The notes beneath the pieces are model-generated. The model was not told the DNA's origin. It was given only the letters and a program-made list of their open reading frames with translations, and ran no database searches. Source: Pantoea sp. At-9b (GTDB lineage: Bacteria > Pseudomonadota > Gammaproteobacteria > Enterobacterales > Enterobacteriaceae). From it: a stretch of DNA of 64,000 nucleotides. The position numbers were made by a program, and so were the translations under genes. The stretch is taken from NCBI RefSeq assembly GCF_000175935.2, contig NC_014837.1:62001-126000 (forward strand), given 5' to 3'. Shown here one piece after another: positions 36,905 through 45,913 of this stretch (within the stretch, counting starts at the first letter, position 1; every line of letters begins with the position of its first letter).

Positions 36905-38413
36905 TTACTGCGCCATGCTCACACCAGCCAGGCGTACCAGCCCGTCTGGCCAGGCTTTAAAGCCCTGCAATTTTTTCGTCATGCCAAAAATACGCGGCTC
37001 AAAGTAGAGGTAGGCAATCGGCATATCGGTTTGCAGTTGGTTCACGACCTTGGTGTACAGCACCTGGCGCTGCGCCTGATCGTTGGTCAAACGTGCGGCG
37101 TTCAGCCACTCATCCACCTGCGGGTTGCTGTAGCGACCATCGTTAAGGGTGCCTTTGCTGTTGATAAACGAATAGATGCTGCCATCGGGATCCGGGCGGC
37201 CCGACCAGCCGGACAGGCTGAGCTGATAATCGCCGCGCTGCTGGCGATCCAGCAGGGTGGCGAACTCGCTCATTTGCAGGTTGAGGTTGAAACCGGCTTC
37301 ACCCACCATCGCCTGGAGCACCTGGCCGACCTGCTGCGCGGTAGGGTTGTTGGTGACCAGTAGCGTCAGATTCAGCGGGGTGGTGACACCTGCGGCTTTC
37401 AACAACGCTTTGGCTTTCTCCACATCACGCGCCGGGGTGGGAATATTGACGTGATACGGGCTGACCGGAGAAAACGCCTGGTTTGCCGGGGTGTACAAGC
37501 CTTCAAAGGCCACCTGATTCAGCGCATCGCGGTCAATCGCCAGCGAGAAGGCTTCACGCACGCGCGGATCTTTCAGCGGGCTGTTGGCATCGACTTTGCC
37601 GTTATTAATGTTAAAGGTGATGCCCTGGTAACCGAGGCCGGTGACTTTCGCCAGCGCCAGTTTGCTGTCGCTTTCGACGGTTTTCACATCACTGGCGGCG
37701 ACCCCTTCGGTCAGATCGAGGTCGCCCGCGCGCAGGTTGGCGAGGCGTACCGAGGCATCAGGAATCGGCAGGAAAATCACTTTATCGAAGTGGTACGCGC
37801 CTTTGTTCCAGTACTGATCAAAGCGTTTCAGCACGATGCGATCTTGCTGCACACGGCTTTCAAACTGGTATGGGCCGGAGCAGACCGGATGGGTGGCGAA
37901 ATCGGGCTTTTTCGCCGCTTCCGGGGCCAGCATCGCCCCGGCGCGGTCGGTCAGTTGGCTGAGCAGCGCGGCGTCCGGGGTTTTCAGGTGAAATTTGACC
38001 TGCAACGGCCCGGTCACTTCGACGCTCTGAATCGAAGAAATTTCGCTTTTACGCAGGGAACCTGGCAGCGTCAGCGCGCGTTCGATATTGAATTTTACTG
38101 CGTTGGCATCGAATTTTTCGCCATCGTGGAAGGTTACGCCATCCCGCAGGTTCATGGTCAGGGTTTTGCCGTCGTCGCTCCACGCCCAGTCGGTGGCGAG
38201 GCCCGGTACCACTTTCAGGTTTTCATCGACATCAACCAGACGGTCGCACATCGCCGCAAACACAAATCGCCCGTAATAGGTGCGCGCCAGATGCGGATCG
38301 AGCATATCCGGGTCGGCACCGAGGCCGATACGAATCACGCTTTCAGCGTGGCTTTGCGCGCTGGCACCCAGCAACATCAGACCACCAAGGGCAGTTAATA
38401 ACGCTTTCTTCAC
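36905..38413 (-). CDS. Periplasmic peptide-binding protein (SBP_bac_5)
   Basis: A 502-residue family-5 binding protein with a Sec signal (MKKALLTALGGLMLLGASAQSHA). Features include DPDMLDPHLARTYYGRFVFAAMCDRLVD, the family signature region YLATDWAWSDDGKTLTMNLRDGVTFHDG (split), and GRYSNPQVDEWLNAARLTND toward the C-terminus. Binding proteins of this type carry dipeptides, oligopeptides, glutathione or opines. The neighbouring GGT makes a gamma-glutamyl peptide or glutathione-like ligand the best guess (inference). Confidence 0.92.
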   Translation of the reverse strand: MKKALLTALGGLMLLGASAQSHAESVIRIGLGADPDMLDPHLARTYYGRFVFAAMCDRLVDVDENLKVVPGLATDWAWSDDGKTLTMNLRDGVTFHDGEKFDANAVKFNIERALTLPGSLRKSEISSIQSVEVTGPLQVKFHLKTPDAALLSQLTDRAGAMLAPEAAKKPDFATHPVCSGPYQFESRVQQDRIVLKRFDQYWNKGAYHFDKVIFLPIPDASVRLANLRAGDLDLTEGVAASDVKTVESDSKLALAKVTGLGYQGITFNINNGKVDANSPLKDPRVREAFSLAIDRDALNQVAFEGLYTPANQAFSPVSPYHVNIPTPARDVEKAKALLKAAGVTTPLNLTLLVTNNPTAQQVGQVLQAMVGEAGFNLNLQMSEFATLLDRQQRGDYQLSLSGWSGRPDPDGSIYSFINSKGTLNDGRYSNPQVDEWLNAARLTNDQAQRQVLYTKVVNQLQTDMPIAYLYFEPRIFGMTKKLQGFKAWPDGLVRLAGVSMAQ

Positions 38414-38430
38414 GGCTTATCTCCAGAGGG

Positions 38431-39492
38431 TTAGGCTTGTTGATTGACCGCCTGCTCAAACAGCGCGCGGCGACGTAAAAAGGCGGCTGACGGCGGCGCA
38501 ATCACAATGGCGCTGCGGTCGCGGTTAATCTCCTGCCAGCGGTGGCAGGCGATCTGCCGTCCGCCACTCAGAACCTGACTGATCGGTTCAAACTGGCGAC
38601 ATTCGGCGGTTGCCCACGGGCAGCGGGTGTGGAAACGGCATCCGGCAGGGGGATTGGCCGGATTGGGCAGATCGCCCTGCAACATCGGGATAGTGCGGCT
38701 GGCCCCCGGTTGCATCTGTGGTGCAGAGGCGATCAATGCCTGGGTATAGGGATGCAGCGGAGCATCAAAGATTTCATCGACGGTTGCCAGCTCGACAATC
38801 TGGCCGAGGTACATCACCGCCACGCGGTCGCTCATATGGCGGATCACCGCCAGGCCGTGCGCCACGATGATCATCGTCAGACCAAATTGCTGCTTCAGGC
38901 TCTCCAGCAGGTTCACCACCTGCGCCTGCACCGAAACATCCAGCGCCGACACGGGCTCATCACCCAGCAGCAGTTTCGGCTGCGAGGCGAGGGCGCGGGC
39001 AATGCCGATGCGTTGGCGCTGGCCGCCGGAAAATTCGTGCGGATAACGTTCGGCCCAGGCGGCAGGCAGGCCGACGGTGCGCAGCAGCTCTGCTACACGC
39101 GCATGGCGCGCCTCGCGGCTCAGCTTGTCGTGCAACCACAACGGTTCGCCGACAATCTCCTGCACCGTCATGCGGGGGTTGAGTGAGGCGAACGGATCCT
39201 GAAAAATAATTTGTAATTCGCGGCGCAGTTGGTTGAGGCGCGCACCGCTGGCGTGGGTGATGCTTTCGCCCTCGTACATCACTTCGCCGCTACTGGCAGC
39301 GAGCAGGCGCAGCAGCAGTCGCCCCAGCGTCGATTTACCGGAACCGGACTCGCCGACAATCGCCAGGGTCTCGCCCGGCATCACCTGCAATGACACGCGG
39401 TCCACCGCCGTGACGCCACGATTGCGTTTAAACAGACGATTGGGGCCAGCGAAGGTTTTGCTCAGGTCACGACATTCTAAAATTGGTTTCAT
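38431..39492 (-). CDS. Peptide ABC transporter ATPase, DppF-like
   Basis: A 353-residue ATPase with Walker [10 protein letters not shown], signature FSGGQRQR, Walker [13 protein letters not shown] and the C-terminal oligopeptide-type extension with CRFHTRCPWATAECRQFEP, a Cys cluster of Dpp/Opp ATPases. ATG 39492 overlaps the DppD-like stop by four bases (ATGA); a GTG two codons earlier is also open. The protein energises the peptide importer with its DppD-like partner. Confidence 0.93.
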   Translation of the reverse strand: MKPILECRDLSKTFAGPNRLFKRNRGVTAVDRVSLQVMPGETLAIVGESGSGKSTLGRLLLRLLAASSGEVMYEGESITHASGARLNQLRRELQIIFQDPFASLNPRMTVQEIVGEPLWLHDKLSREARHARVAELLRTVGLPAAWAERYPHEFSGGQRQRIGIARALASQPKLLLGDEPVSALDVSVQAQVVNLLESLKQQFGLTMIIVAHGLAVIRHMSDRVAVMYLGQIVELATVDEIFDAPLHPYTQALIASAPQMQPGASRTIPMLQGDLPNPANPPAGCRFHTRCPWATAECRQFEPISQVLSGGRQIACHRWQEINRDRSAIVIAPPSAAFLRRRALFEQAVNQQA

Positions 39493-40484
39493 GCCCACTC
39501 TCCCGGCGTGACGTGTTGTTCCAGTGGGGCGCGAAAACAGGCCACCTGATGATCGGTTGCCAGCGCGCGCAGCGCCGGGCGGTGCTGATGGCAGCGCGTT
39601 TCCGCAAACGGGCAGCGGGTAGCGAAGCGGCAGCCCGCAGGCATGTTTTCTGGCAGCGGCACCGCGCCGGGAATGGTCGCCAGCGCGCCATTGCGCGCGC
39701 TCAGGCTGGGAATCGACCCCATCAGCCCGATGGTGTAGGGGTGTTGTGGATCGTTGAAAATCGCCTCCACCGTGCCGCTCTCTACGACCTGTCCGGCGTA
39801 CATCACCGCCACGCGCTGCGCCACTTCCGCCACCACGCCGAGGTCGTGGGTGATCATCAGTACCGCCGTGCCGGTTTCCTGTTTCAGGGTGTTGAGCAGG
39901 TCGAGAATTTGCGCCTGGATGGTGACGTCGAGCGCGGTGGTGGGTTCATCAGCAATCAGCAGTTTCGGTTGATTAATCAGTGCCATGGCAATCATCACGC
40001 GTTGGCGCATGCCGCCCGAAAGCTGATGTGGATAAGCCTTGAGGCGCATTTCTGCTGCCGGAATCTGTACCTTTTGCAGAATCAACAACGCGGCTTCCAT
40101 TGCGGTGCGGCGGTTGACCTGACGATGGCGCATCACCGCTTCGCTCAGCTGATCGCCGAGCGTAAAGGCCGGGTTTAGCGAGGTCATCGGTTCCTGAAAA
40201 ATCATCGCCAGCTGATTGCCGCGCAGGCTGGCATAGTCGCTGCTGCTGAGGGCGCGCAGGTCACGGCCAGCAAATTGCATCTCACCCTGTAAAATCTGCG
40301 CGCTGCCGGGTTGCAGGCCCATTAGCGTCAGCGAGGTGATACTTTTGCCACAGCCCGATTCGCCAACCAGCGCCAGGGTTTCTCCGGCGTGCAGCGTCAG
40401 GGAAATGTCGTCCAGCACGGTCACCGGCGAGCCGCGAAACTGCACGCGCAGGTTGCTGACCGCTAACACAGGTTGAGCGCTCAT
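39489..40484 (-). CDS. Peptide ABC transporter ATPase, DppD-like
   Basis: A 331-residue ATPase with Walker [17 protein letters not shown] signature, Walker [13 protein letters not shown] and the terminal Cys cluster [17 protein letters not shown]. It is first of the transporter genes, its ATG overlapping the GntR regulator stop by four bases. Confidence 0.93.
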   Translation of the reverse strand: MSAQPVLAVSNLRVQFRGSPVTVLDDISLTLHAGETLALVGESGCGKSITSLTLMGLQPGSAQILQGEMQFAGRDLRALSSSDYASLRGNQLAMIFQEPMTSLNPAFTLGDQLSEAVMRHRQVNRRTAMEAALLILQKVQIPAAEMRLKAYPHQLSGGMRQRVMIAMALINQPKLLIADEPTTALDVTIQAQILDLLNTLKQETGTAVLMITHDLGVVAEVAQRVAVMYAGQVVESGTVEAIFNDPQHPYTIGLMGSIPSLSARNGALATIPGAVPLPENMPAGCRFATRCPFAETRCHQHRPALRALATDHQVACFRAPLEQHVTPGEWA

Positions 40485-41203
40485 GGCGTCTCCTCATGGC
40501 CGGTATACAGGGTTTCCATCAGCGCCTGTTGTAGCGCCAGCAGATGTTCACGCATCGCCGCTGCGGCCTCATGGGGCTGGCGGTTGGCGATATGGTTCAG
40601 CAGACGCTGATGGTGGTTGTCGTAGTTATCAAGGCGTGCCGGGGTACGCGCCTGCACCCGCAGATGCTGCCAGCCAGGATCGCGCCGCACGGCATCGATG
40701 GCATCGAACAGACCCAGCATCAGACGGTTGCCTGCGGCTTCGGCGATGGCGCGGTGGAAGGCGCTGTCCCACAACTCGTGCTGGTCGCCATCTTCCGGCG
40801 CGACAATGCCTTGCATGCGTTCAATCAGCCGCTTCATCAGGGCGATCTGCTCTTTGCTGGCGCGCAGTGCGGCCAGACGCGCGAGGCCGGGTTCCAGTTG
40901 CAGACGCGCTTCCATCACTTCCAGCAGGTTCGACTGCTGTGGCAGGTCGTGCAACGCCAGCGGCTGTACCGGCGCGGACGGGCCGACAAAGGTGCCTTTG
41001 CCCTGTTTACGCCAGATACGGCCTTCTTCTTCCAGTACATCCAGCGCGCGGCGGATCTCGCGGCGACCCACGCCAAAGCGTTCGGCCAGTTCACGCTCGG
41101 TCGGTAGTGCGCGATCCGGCGTGTGCTCCTGCTGCTGAATCAGCTGGCGCAACTGCTCCAGCGCGGAGCTGGAGTTGATGGCAGGTTTTGGCGTGTCATT
41201 CAT
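40481..41203 (-). CDS. GntR/FCD-family regulator of the gamma-glutamyl peptide operon
   Basis: A 240-residue regulator with an N-terminal winged helix (ALPTERELAERFGVGRREIRRALDVLEEEGRIWRKQGKGTF, split over residues 32-72) and an FCD ligand domain of all-alpha type with the metal-binding residues in WDSAFHRAIAEAAGNRLMLGLFD and HHQRLLNHI. Being first gene of the operon, it is probably autorepressing. ATTGGTTC occurs 2 bases before its ATG on the plus strand and again as an inverted pair at 41378-41398. Confidence 0.9.
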   Translation of the reverse strand: MNDTPKPAINSSSALEQLRQLIQQQEHTPDRALPTERELAERFGVGRREIRRALDVLEEEGRIWRKQGKGTFVGPSAPVQPLALHDLPQQSNLLEVMEARLQLEPGLARLAALRASKEQIALMKRLIERMQGIVAPEDGDQHELWDSAFHRAIAEAAGNRLMLGLFDAIDAVRRDPGWQHLRVQARTPARLDNYDNHHQRLLNHIANRQPHEAAAAMREHLLALQQALMETLYTGHEETP

Positions 41204-41204
41204 A

Positions 41205-41212
41205 ATTGGTTC
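41205..41212. promoter_or_regulatory. ATTGGTTC half-site next to the GntR start
   Basis: A single copy of the octamer that forms the inverted repeat at 41378-41398. Its position directly upstream of the ATG would let the regulator block translation-proximal transcription. Confidence 0.4.
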
Positions 41213-41262
41213 GCCTGTTTATTCATCAAAAATAGATCTGCACGGGATCCCGGCATGGCACG

Positions 41263-41302
41263 TCTCCCTCTCTCGTTTTGCGGGAGAGGGCTGGGGTGAG
41301 GG
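41263..41302. repeat. CCCTCTCTC/GGGAGAGGG intergenic repeat
   Basis: TCCCTCTCTCG then TTTTG and CGGGAGAGGGCTGGGGTGAGGG (in two pieces CGGGAGAGGG and CTGGGGTGAGGG) form a stem-loop. The pattern is a common proteobacterial intergenic repeat. It lies 60 bases upstream of the GntR start. Confidence 0.7.
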
Positions 41303-41318
41303 ATACCGGCCTGACCAA

Positions 41319-41345
41319 ACTGCGCGATAAATCGCGCCGCTACGG
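41319..41345. repeat. Single REP-type palindrome
   Basis: TGCGCGATAAATCGCGCC followed by GCTACGG, a lone member of the family that occurs elsewhere in the window as inverted pairs. Confidence 0.8.
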
Positions 41346-41377
41346 GAGGATTGCTGTTATCAGCTTAGGCAAGAAGT

Positions 41378-41398
41378 GAACCAATATTTAATTGGTTC
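41378..41398. promoter_or_regulatory. Candidate operator of the peptide-operon GntR protein
   Basis: Perfect inverted repeat GAACCAAT-N5-ATTGGTTC (21 bases including the centre ATTTA). One arm recurs at 41205-41212, directly by the gntR start. The site lies 175 bases from the gntR start and 230 before the sigma-54 promoter of the divergent operon. Confidence 0.6.
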
Positions 41399-41511
41399 AG
41401 TGATGAAGAAATAACCCTATGATCGTTAAGAAAAAGTTTTTTCGTGCCAGGTGAAAAGTGAGAAGGGCATCAACTTCTTGTCCGCTTGCCTGCAACATCC
41501 TGGTGCGCGAT

Positions 41512-41528
41512 TGCTGCATGGTTGTGCA
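41512..41528. promoter_or_regulatory. Candidate NtrC site
   Basis: TGCTGCATGGTTGTGCA agrees with TGCACY-N5-RGTGCA at 9 of 12 defined positions. It is centred about 75 bases before the -24 element and about 100 before the expected start of transcription, a normal enhancer distance. Confidence 0.4.
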
Positions 41529-41591
41529 TTCTGCGCGGGTCCAGGTGGAGGGTTTTATAAATAATTCATATATTTCAATGCTATAAAATAT

Positions 41592-41607
41592 TGGCACTTT
41601 TTTTGCC
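41592..41607 (+). promoter_or_regulatory. Candidate sigma-54 promoter of the guanidine operon
   Basis: TGGCAC-TTTTT-TTGCC places GG at 41593-41594 and GC at 41605-41606, exactly twelve bases apart as in -24/-12 promoters (consensus TGGCAC-N5-TTGCW; the last base C is off-consensus). It predicts a start near 41618, some 45 bases before the riboswitch. This fits nitrogen-limitation control. Confidence 0.75.
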
Positions 41608-41663
41608 TGACTATTGCCAGATGCAGGAGCGATAGCGGGTAACCGATGTCGCCAGACAATTTG

Positions 41664-41757
41664 CAATGGGTCACTAGGGTTCCGATCGCGAGATGCTGGT
41701 CCGAGAGTGACCGACCGTCCTCTGACGGTTACACGGCGGGATAAAAGCCCGGGAGGA
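41664..41757 (+). ncRNA. Guanidine-I (ykkC) riboswitch aptamer
   Basis: The conserved elements of the ykkC class I RNA appear in order: TCACTAGGGTTCCG (41671-41684), GCTGGTCCGAGAG (41695-41707), ACACGGCGGGATAAAAGCCC (41731-41750) and GGGAGG. This class binds guanidinium and turns on guanidine carboxylases, exporters and importers. It ends 61 bases before the start of the binding protein gene. Downstream, GGAGG-AAAGCGAG pairs with CTCGCCG-CCTCC (41752-41783), an expression platform that may end or hide the leader. Confidence 0.93.
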
Positions 41758-41818
41758 AAGCGAGATCGTTACTCGCCGCCTCCTGCTTTATTCGTCCGCT
41801 AACGTCAGAGGAACCACC

Positions 41819-42877
41819 ATGATCAAAGCCTGCCTTCGTTTGCTGTTGCTTTGCACCATCGCGCTGTTCAGCGTTAACACGCTGGCTGCCGCTAAACCCT
41901 CCTTCAAGATTTGCTGGTCCATTTATGCAGGCTGGATGCCGTGGGATTACGCCCAACAGAACGGCATCGTGAAAAAATGGGCCGATAAATACGGCATCGA
42001 CATCCAGTTTGTGCAGGTCAACGACTACATCGAGTCAGTCAACCAATACACCGCAGGCGGCTTTGATGGCTGCACCATGACCAACATGGATGCGCTGACG
42101 ATTCCGGCCACCGGTGGCGTCGACAGCACGGCGTTGATCGTCGGTGACTACTCCAACGGTAACGACGGCATCTTGCTGAAAGGCGCGGATAGCGTGGCGG
42201 CGCTGAAAGGCAAGCCGATTAACCTGGTGCAGCTGTCGGTGTCGCATTACCTGCTGGCGCGCGCCCTGGAAAAATCCGGTATGAGCGAGAAAGACGTCAA
42301 GGTGGTCAACACTGCGGATGCCGATCTGGTCGCGGCGTTTGGCACCCCGGACGTTGGCGCCATCGTCACCTGGAACCCGCTGCTGGCGGAAGCGAAGAAG
42401 GTGCCGAACAGCCACCTGATTTTCTCCTCAGCACAGATCCCGGGCGAGATCCTCGACCTGCTGGTGGTCAACACCAACACCCTGAAGAAGTACCCACAGC
42501 TGGGCAAAGCGTTGACTGGTGCCTGGTATGAAACCCTGCAAAACATGTCTGGCCCGGGTGCCACCGCCGTCGCGGCACGCACGCAAATGGCGCAGGCATC
42601 CGGCACCGATCTGGCCGGATTTGACCAGCAACTGGCCGCGACCCATCTGTTCAGCGATGCCAAAACCACCCTCGATTTCGTCGACAGCCCGCAGTTGAAA
42701 GCCACCATGCAATTGGTTGCAGAGTTCTCCTTCAAACACGGTTTGCTGGGTGAGGCTGCGCCGAGCGCGGATGTGGTGGGCGTAGAGACACCGGCCGGTA
42801 ACTGGGGTAACGCGGGCAACATCAAACTGCGTTTTACCGATGCGTACACCAAACTGGCGGCCGCAGGCCAGCTGTAA
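41819..42877 (+). CDS. Periplasmic binding protein of putative guanidine/urea ABC importer
   Basis: A 352-residue NMT1/SsuA-like binding protein with signal peptide MIKACLRLLLLCTIALFSVNTLAAA. The mature protein starts KPSFKICWSIYAGWMPWDYAQQNGIVKKW and contains GGFDGCTMTNMDALTIPATGG and DVGAIVTWNPLLAEA, as in binding proteins encoded beside urea-carboxylase operons. It is the first gene behind the guanidine riboswitch and thus probably binds guanidine, or less likely urea. It is followed after 15 bases by the permease. Confidence 0.88.
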   Translation: MIKACLRLLLLCTIALFSVNTLAAAKPSFKICWSIYAGWMPWDYAQQNGIVKKWADKYGIDIQFVQVNDYIESVNQYTAGGFDGCTMTNMDALTIPATGGVDSTALIVGDYSNGNDGILLKGADSVAALKGKPINLVQLSVSHYLLARALEKSGMSEKDVKVVNTADADLVAAFGTPDVGAIVTWNPLLAEAKKVPNSHLIFSSAQIPGEILDLLVVNTNTLKKYPQLGKALTGAWYETLQNMSGPGATAVAARTQMAQASGTDLAGFDQQLAATHLFSDAKTTLDFVDSPQLKATMQLVAEFSFKHGLLGEAAPSADVVGVETPAGNWGNAGNIKLRFTDAYTKLAAAGQL

Positions 42878-42892
42878 GCGGGGGCAAATCCG

Positions 42893-43705
42893 ATGCGTAA
42901 ACTGATTAACTACCAACCGCTGCCGATGGGCCGCCTGTTGCTCGGTGTGCTGCCGCTGCTGGCGGTGCTGCTGGTCTATCTGTTCGCGTCGGATGCGCGT
43001 TTAATCCTGAATGCGGCGGATAAGCTGCTGCCGGGTTTTAACGCGATGGGCGACGCTATCAACCGGATGGCGTTTCAGCCCAGCCCGCGCACCGGCGAAT
43101 ATCTGTTATGGACCGACACCGCCGCCAGCCTGATACGTCTGCTGAGTGGTGTGCTGATTAGCGCCATGCTGGCGCTGGCGCTTGGCCTGTTCACCGGCGC
43201 GCTACCGGTGGTACGCGCGGTGCTGGCCCCGCTGGTGACGCTGTTCGCGCTGGTGCCACCGCTGGCGATTCTGCCGATTCTGTTTATCTGCTTTGGTCTG
43301 GGCGAAGTGTCGAAAGTGGTGCTGATTGTTATCGGCATCACCCCGCTGATTGCGCGCGATTTACAACTTCAGGTGGAGAAAATCCCGCGTGAGCAGCTGG
43401 TAAAAGCGCAGACGCTGGGCGGCCACAGTGCGCAGATTTTGTGGCGGGTGATCCTGCCACAGCTGATGCCGCGCCTGTTTGATGCGGTGCGCCTGTCACT
43501 CAGCTCGGCGTGGCTGTTCCTGATCGCCGCAGAAGCCATTGTTGCCACCGAGGGACTCGGTTATCGCATCTTCCTGATGCGTCGCTATCTGGCGATGGAC
43601 GTGATTTTGCCTTATGTCGCCTGGATCACCCTGCTGGCCTTTGCCCTCGACCTGCTGCTGCGGCTGATTAGCCGTCGCTGCTGGCCGTGGTACTACGCCA
43701 AATAA
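42893..43705 (+). CDS. ABC importer permease of the guanidine operon
   Basis: A 270-residue permease of the SsuC/TauC/NrtB type with six hydrophobic segments. The ATPase-contact loop is EQLVKAQTLGGHSAQILWRVILPQLMPRLFDAVR (split). It starts MRKLINYQPLPMGRLLLGVLP and ends in a positively charged tail. Function inferred from operon position. Confidence 0.9.
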   Translation: MRKLINYQPLPMGRLLLGVLPLLAVLLVYLFASDARLILNAADKLLPGFNAMGDAINRMAFQPSPRTGEYLLWTDTAASLIRLLSGVLISAMLALALGLFTGALPVVRAVLAPLVTLFALVPPLAILPILFICFGLGEVSKVVLIVIGITPLIARDLQLQVEKIPREQLVKAQTLGGHSAQILWRVILPQLMPRLFDAVRLSLSSAWLFLIAAEAIVATEGLGYRIFLMRRYLAMDVILPYVAWITLLAFALDLLLRLISRRCWPWYYAK

Positions 43706-43715
43706 GGAGCGCAAC

Positions 43716-44477
43716 ATGCCGCTACTGCAACTGAAAAATCTTGAGAAGCACTACGGCCAGCAAGTGGTGCTGGAACGTCTGAATATCAGCGTGGAACCGG
43801 GGGAGTTTGTCGCCATTGTTGGCGCGTCCGGCTGCGGTAAAACCACCTTCCTCAATATGCTGTTGGGCACTGAAGCGCCCACCAAAGGGCAATTGCTGTT
43901 GGACGGCGAGCCGATCCCCGATGAACCCGATGCCCACCGTGGCGTGGTATTTCAGCGCTACTCGGTGTTCCCGCATTTGACGGTGCTTGGCAACGTGATG
44001 CTGGCGGAAGAGTTCAGTACCGCACGCTGGCTGGGACGCGTCTGGGGGCGCAAGCGCCAGGCAATCCGTCAGCGCGCGCGGGCGATGCTGGCGCAGGTCG
44101 GGCTTGAACACGCGCAGAGCAAGTATCCGCACCAGTTGTCCGGCGGCATGCAGCAGCGTCTGGCGTTGGCGCAGGCGTTGATGAAGCAACCACGTATCTT
44201 GCTCCTGGATGAACCTTTTGGTGCGCTCGATCCGGGTATCCGTAGTGAGATGCACCAGCTGATCACGCAGCTGTGGCAGCAGCACGGCCTGACCATCTTC
44301 ATGATCACCCACGATCTGAAAGAGGGCTTCAGTCTCGCCTCCCGTCTGCTGGTGTTCGACAAACTGCGCCACGATCCGCACGCGCCGGAAGCCTGGGGCG
44401 CAACCATTACTTACGACCTGCCGCTCGATCGGCAGCGGCCTGCTGATGCAGCGCTGCCAGAATCGCAGGTTGCCTGA
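43716..44477 (+). CDS. ABC importer ATPase of the guanidine operon
   Basis: A 253-residue ATPase of the nitrate/taurine/sulfonate class. Walker A is VGASGCGKTTFL near residue 37, the Q-loop is VVFQRYSVFPHLTV, the signature is LSGGMQQR, and Walker B is ILLLDEPFGALD followed by the switch His in MITHDLKEGF. The C-terminus is short (about 40 residues past the switch). It completes the importer. Confidence 0.93.
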   Translation: MPLLQLKNLEKHYGQQVVLERLNISVEPGEFVAIVGASGCGKTTFLNMLLGTEAPTKGQLLLDGEPIPDEPDAHRGVVFQRYSVFPHLTVLGNVMLAEEFSTARWLGRVWGRKRQAIRQRARAMLAQVGLEHAQSKYPHQLSGGMQQRLALAQALMKQPRILLLDEPFGALDPGIRSEMHQLITQLWQQHGLTIFMITHDLKEGFSLASRLLVFDKLRHDPHAPEAWGATITYDLPLDRQRPADAALPESQVA

Positions 44478-44485
44478 AGGAGAGA

Positions 44486-45199
44486 ATGATGACGACGTCG
44501 TATCAAACCCAATTACCTGCCGGAAGTCACTGGTCGTTTGTGATGCGCAGTGGCAGTGCACTGACCCTCACCGATGTGGCAGGGGGTGCCAATGTTGGCA
44601 TGTTGTTCTACAACCCGGAAAACCTGCTGGAGCGCTACAATGCGCCGGACACCCTCAAGTGCCAGCACACCTTTCGCCTGACCGCCGGGCACTGCCTCTA
44701 TTCCGACATGGGGCGCATCTTTTGCGGCATCGAAGCCGACAGCTTCGGCTGGCACGAGAGCGTGTGTGGCACGCTTAATGCGCAGCAAACCGCTGCGTTA
44801 TTTGGTGCCAGCGATTATCAGCAGGCACGTAACCAGCGCCATCAGAACGGCTACGACAGTTTCCTCGTCGAGCTGGCGAAATACGGTCTTGGCAAGCGAG
44901 ACATGGCGGCCTGCATCAACTTTTTTGCCCGGGTACGCGCTGATGACAACGGCACGCTGCAACGCGAGCAACAGGGCGCTACAGGGGCCGAGGTCCGGTT
45001 GCGTTTCGCGATGGACACACTGGTGCTGCTGCATACCTGCCCACATCCGCTGACGCCAGCCGGTGACTATCCGCGTCAGCCGCTGGGAATACACATCGAT
45101 GCGCAACGTGCGCCGCTGCCGGAGATTTGCCTGCAACGTGCGGAAAACCAGCGCGGCCTGCGCAATAACGCCCTTTATCAATTGCAGGGAGAGTGGTGA
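44486..45199 (+). CDS. Urea-carboxylase-associated protein 1 (DUF1989), probable carboxyguanidine deiminase subunit
   Basis: A 237-residue DUF1989 protein. The two DUF1989 proteins of such operons were long called urea-carboxylase-associated and are now regarded as the two subunits of carboxyguanidine deiminase (CgdAB), which turns carboxyguanidine into allophanate. Family segments are [35 protein letters not shown] (split), [17 protein letters not shown] (candidate Zn-binding His and Cys) and [14 protein letters not shown]. Preceded by AAGGAGAGA, and coupled to the next gene by TGATG. I cannot decide from sequence which letter (A or B) it should carry. Confidence 0.88.
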   Translation: MMTTSYQTQLPAGSHWSFVMRSGSALTLTDVAGGANVGMLFYNPENLLERYNAPDTLKCQHTFRLTAGHCLYSDMGRIFCGIEADSFGWHESVCGTLNAQQTAALFGASDYQQARNQRHQNGYDSFLVELAKYGLGKRDMAACINFFARVRADDNGTLQREQQGATGAEVRLRFAMDTLVLLHTCPHPLTPAGDYPRQPLGIHIDAQRAPLPEICLQRAENQRGLRNNALYQLQGEW

Positions 45200-45834
45200 T
45201 GATCAAAGAAAGTTTACGCAATCCGGCGGAGGCACATTTTCAGCAGCAGATTGGTGCCGGGGATTACTGGCTACATCGCATCGAAAAGGGCCAGACGCTG
45301 CGTATCACCGATCTGGAAGGCAATCAGGCGGCGGATACGCTGTTCTTCAATGCTGACGACACCGCCGAGCGCTACAGCATGAGTGACACGCTGCGCGGCC
45401 AGCACAACGTGTTCCTCACCGCAGGCAGCGTGCTGCGTTCCAATGACGATCGGCCAATGCTGACCATTGTCGCCGACACCTGTGGCCGCCACGATACCCT
45501 TGGCGGTGCCTGCGCCACCGAGAGCAACACCGTGCGCTATGACCTTGAAAAGCGGCATATGCACGCCTGCCGCGACAGTTGGATGCTGGCGGTGGCTGAG
45601 CACCCGGAATACGGCCTGACGCGCCGCGACATCACCCACAACATCAACTTTTTCATGAACGTGCCGGTGACGCACGAGGGGGGACTGACGTTCGCGGACG
45701 GAATCTCCGCGCCCGGTAAGTATGTCGAATTGGTGGCGCAGATGAATATCCTGGTGCTGATCTCCAACTGCCCGCAGCTCAACAACCCTTGCAACGGTTA
45801 CAACCCCACGCCGATTTTAGTCAGCGTGTGGTGA
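45199..45834 (+). CDS. Urea-carboxylase-associated protein 2 (DUF1989), probable carboxyguanidine deiminase subunit
   Basis: A 211-residue DUF1989 protein, paralogous to the preceding one ([35 protein letters not shown], split; [53 protein letters not shown]). Both carry the His/Cys pattern between positions 90 and 115 expected for a metal. The ATG at 45199 shares its A with the preceding stop and has GGGAG 6 bases before it, so an upstream GTG is not needed. It should act with its partner on the carboxylated product of the next gene. Confidence 0.88.
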   Translation: MIKESLRNPAEAHFQQQIGAGDYWLHRIEKGQTLRITDLEGNQAADTLFFNADDTAERYSMSDTLRGQHNVFLTAGSVLRSNDDRPMLTIVADTCGRHDTLGGACATESNTVRYDLEKRHMHACRDSWMLAVAEHPEYGLTRRDITHNINFFMNVPVTHEGGLTFADGISAPGKYVELVAQMNILVLISNCPQLNNPCNGYNPTPILVSVW

Positions 45835-45913
45835 TCTTCTGACGCAACGGGACGACCCGTTATCTGCCGTCAATGCCAGCGCAGGACGACCTGCCGGAAA
45901 GAGAGTAGAAGTC

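Noticed and set aside
41397..41666. 89-codon minus-strand frame in the control region of the guanidine operon
   Set aside because: It runs across the sigma-54 promoter and NtrC-like site and has no ribosome site or known motif.
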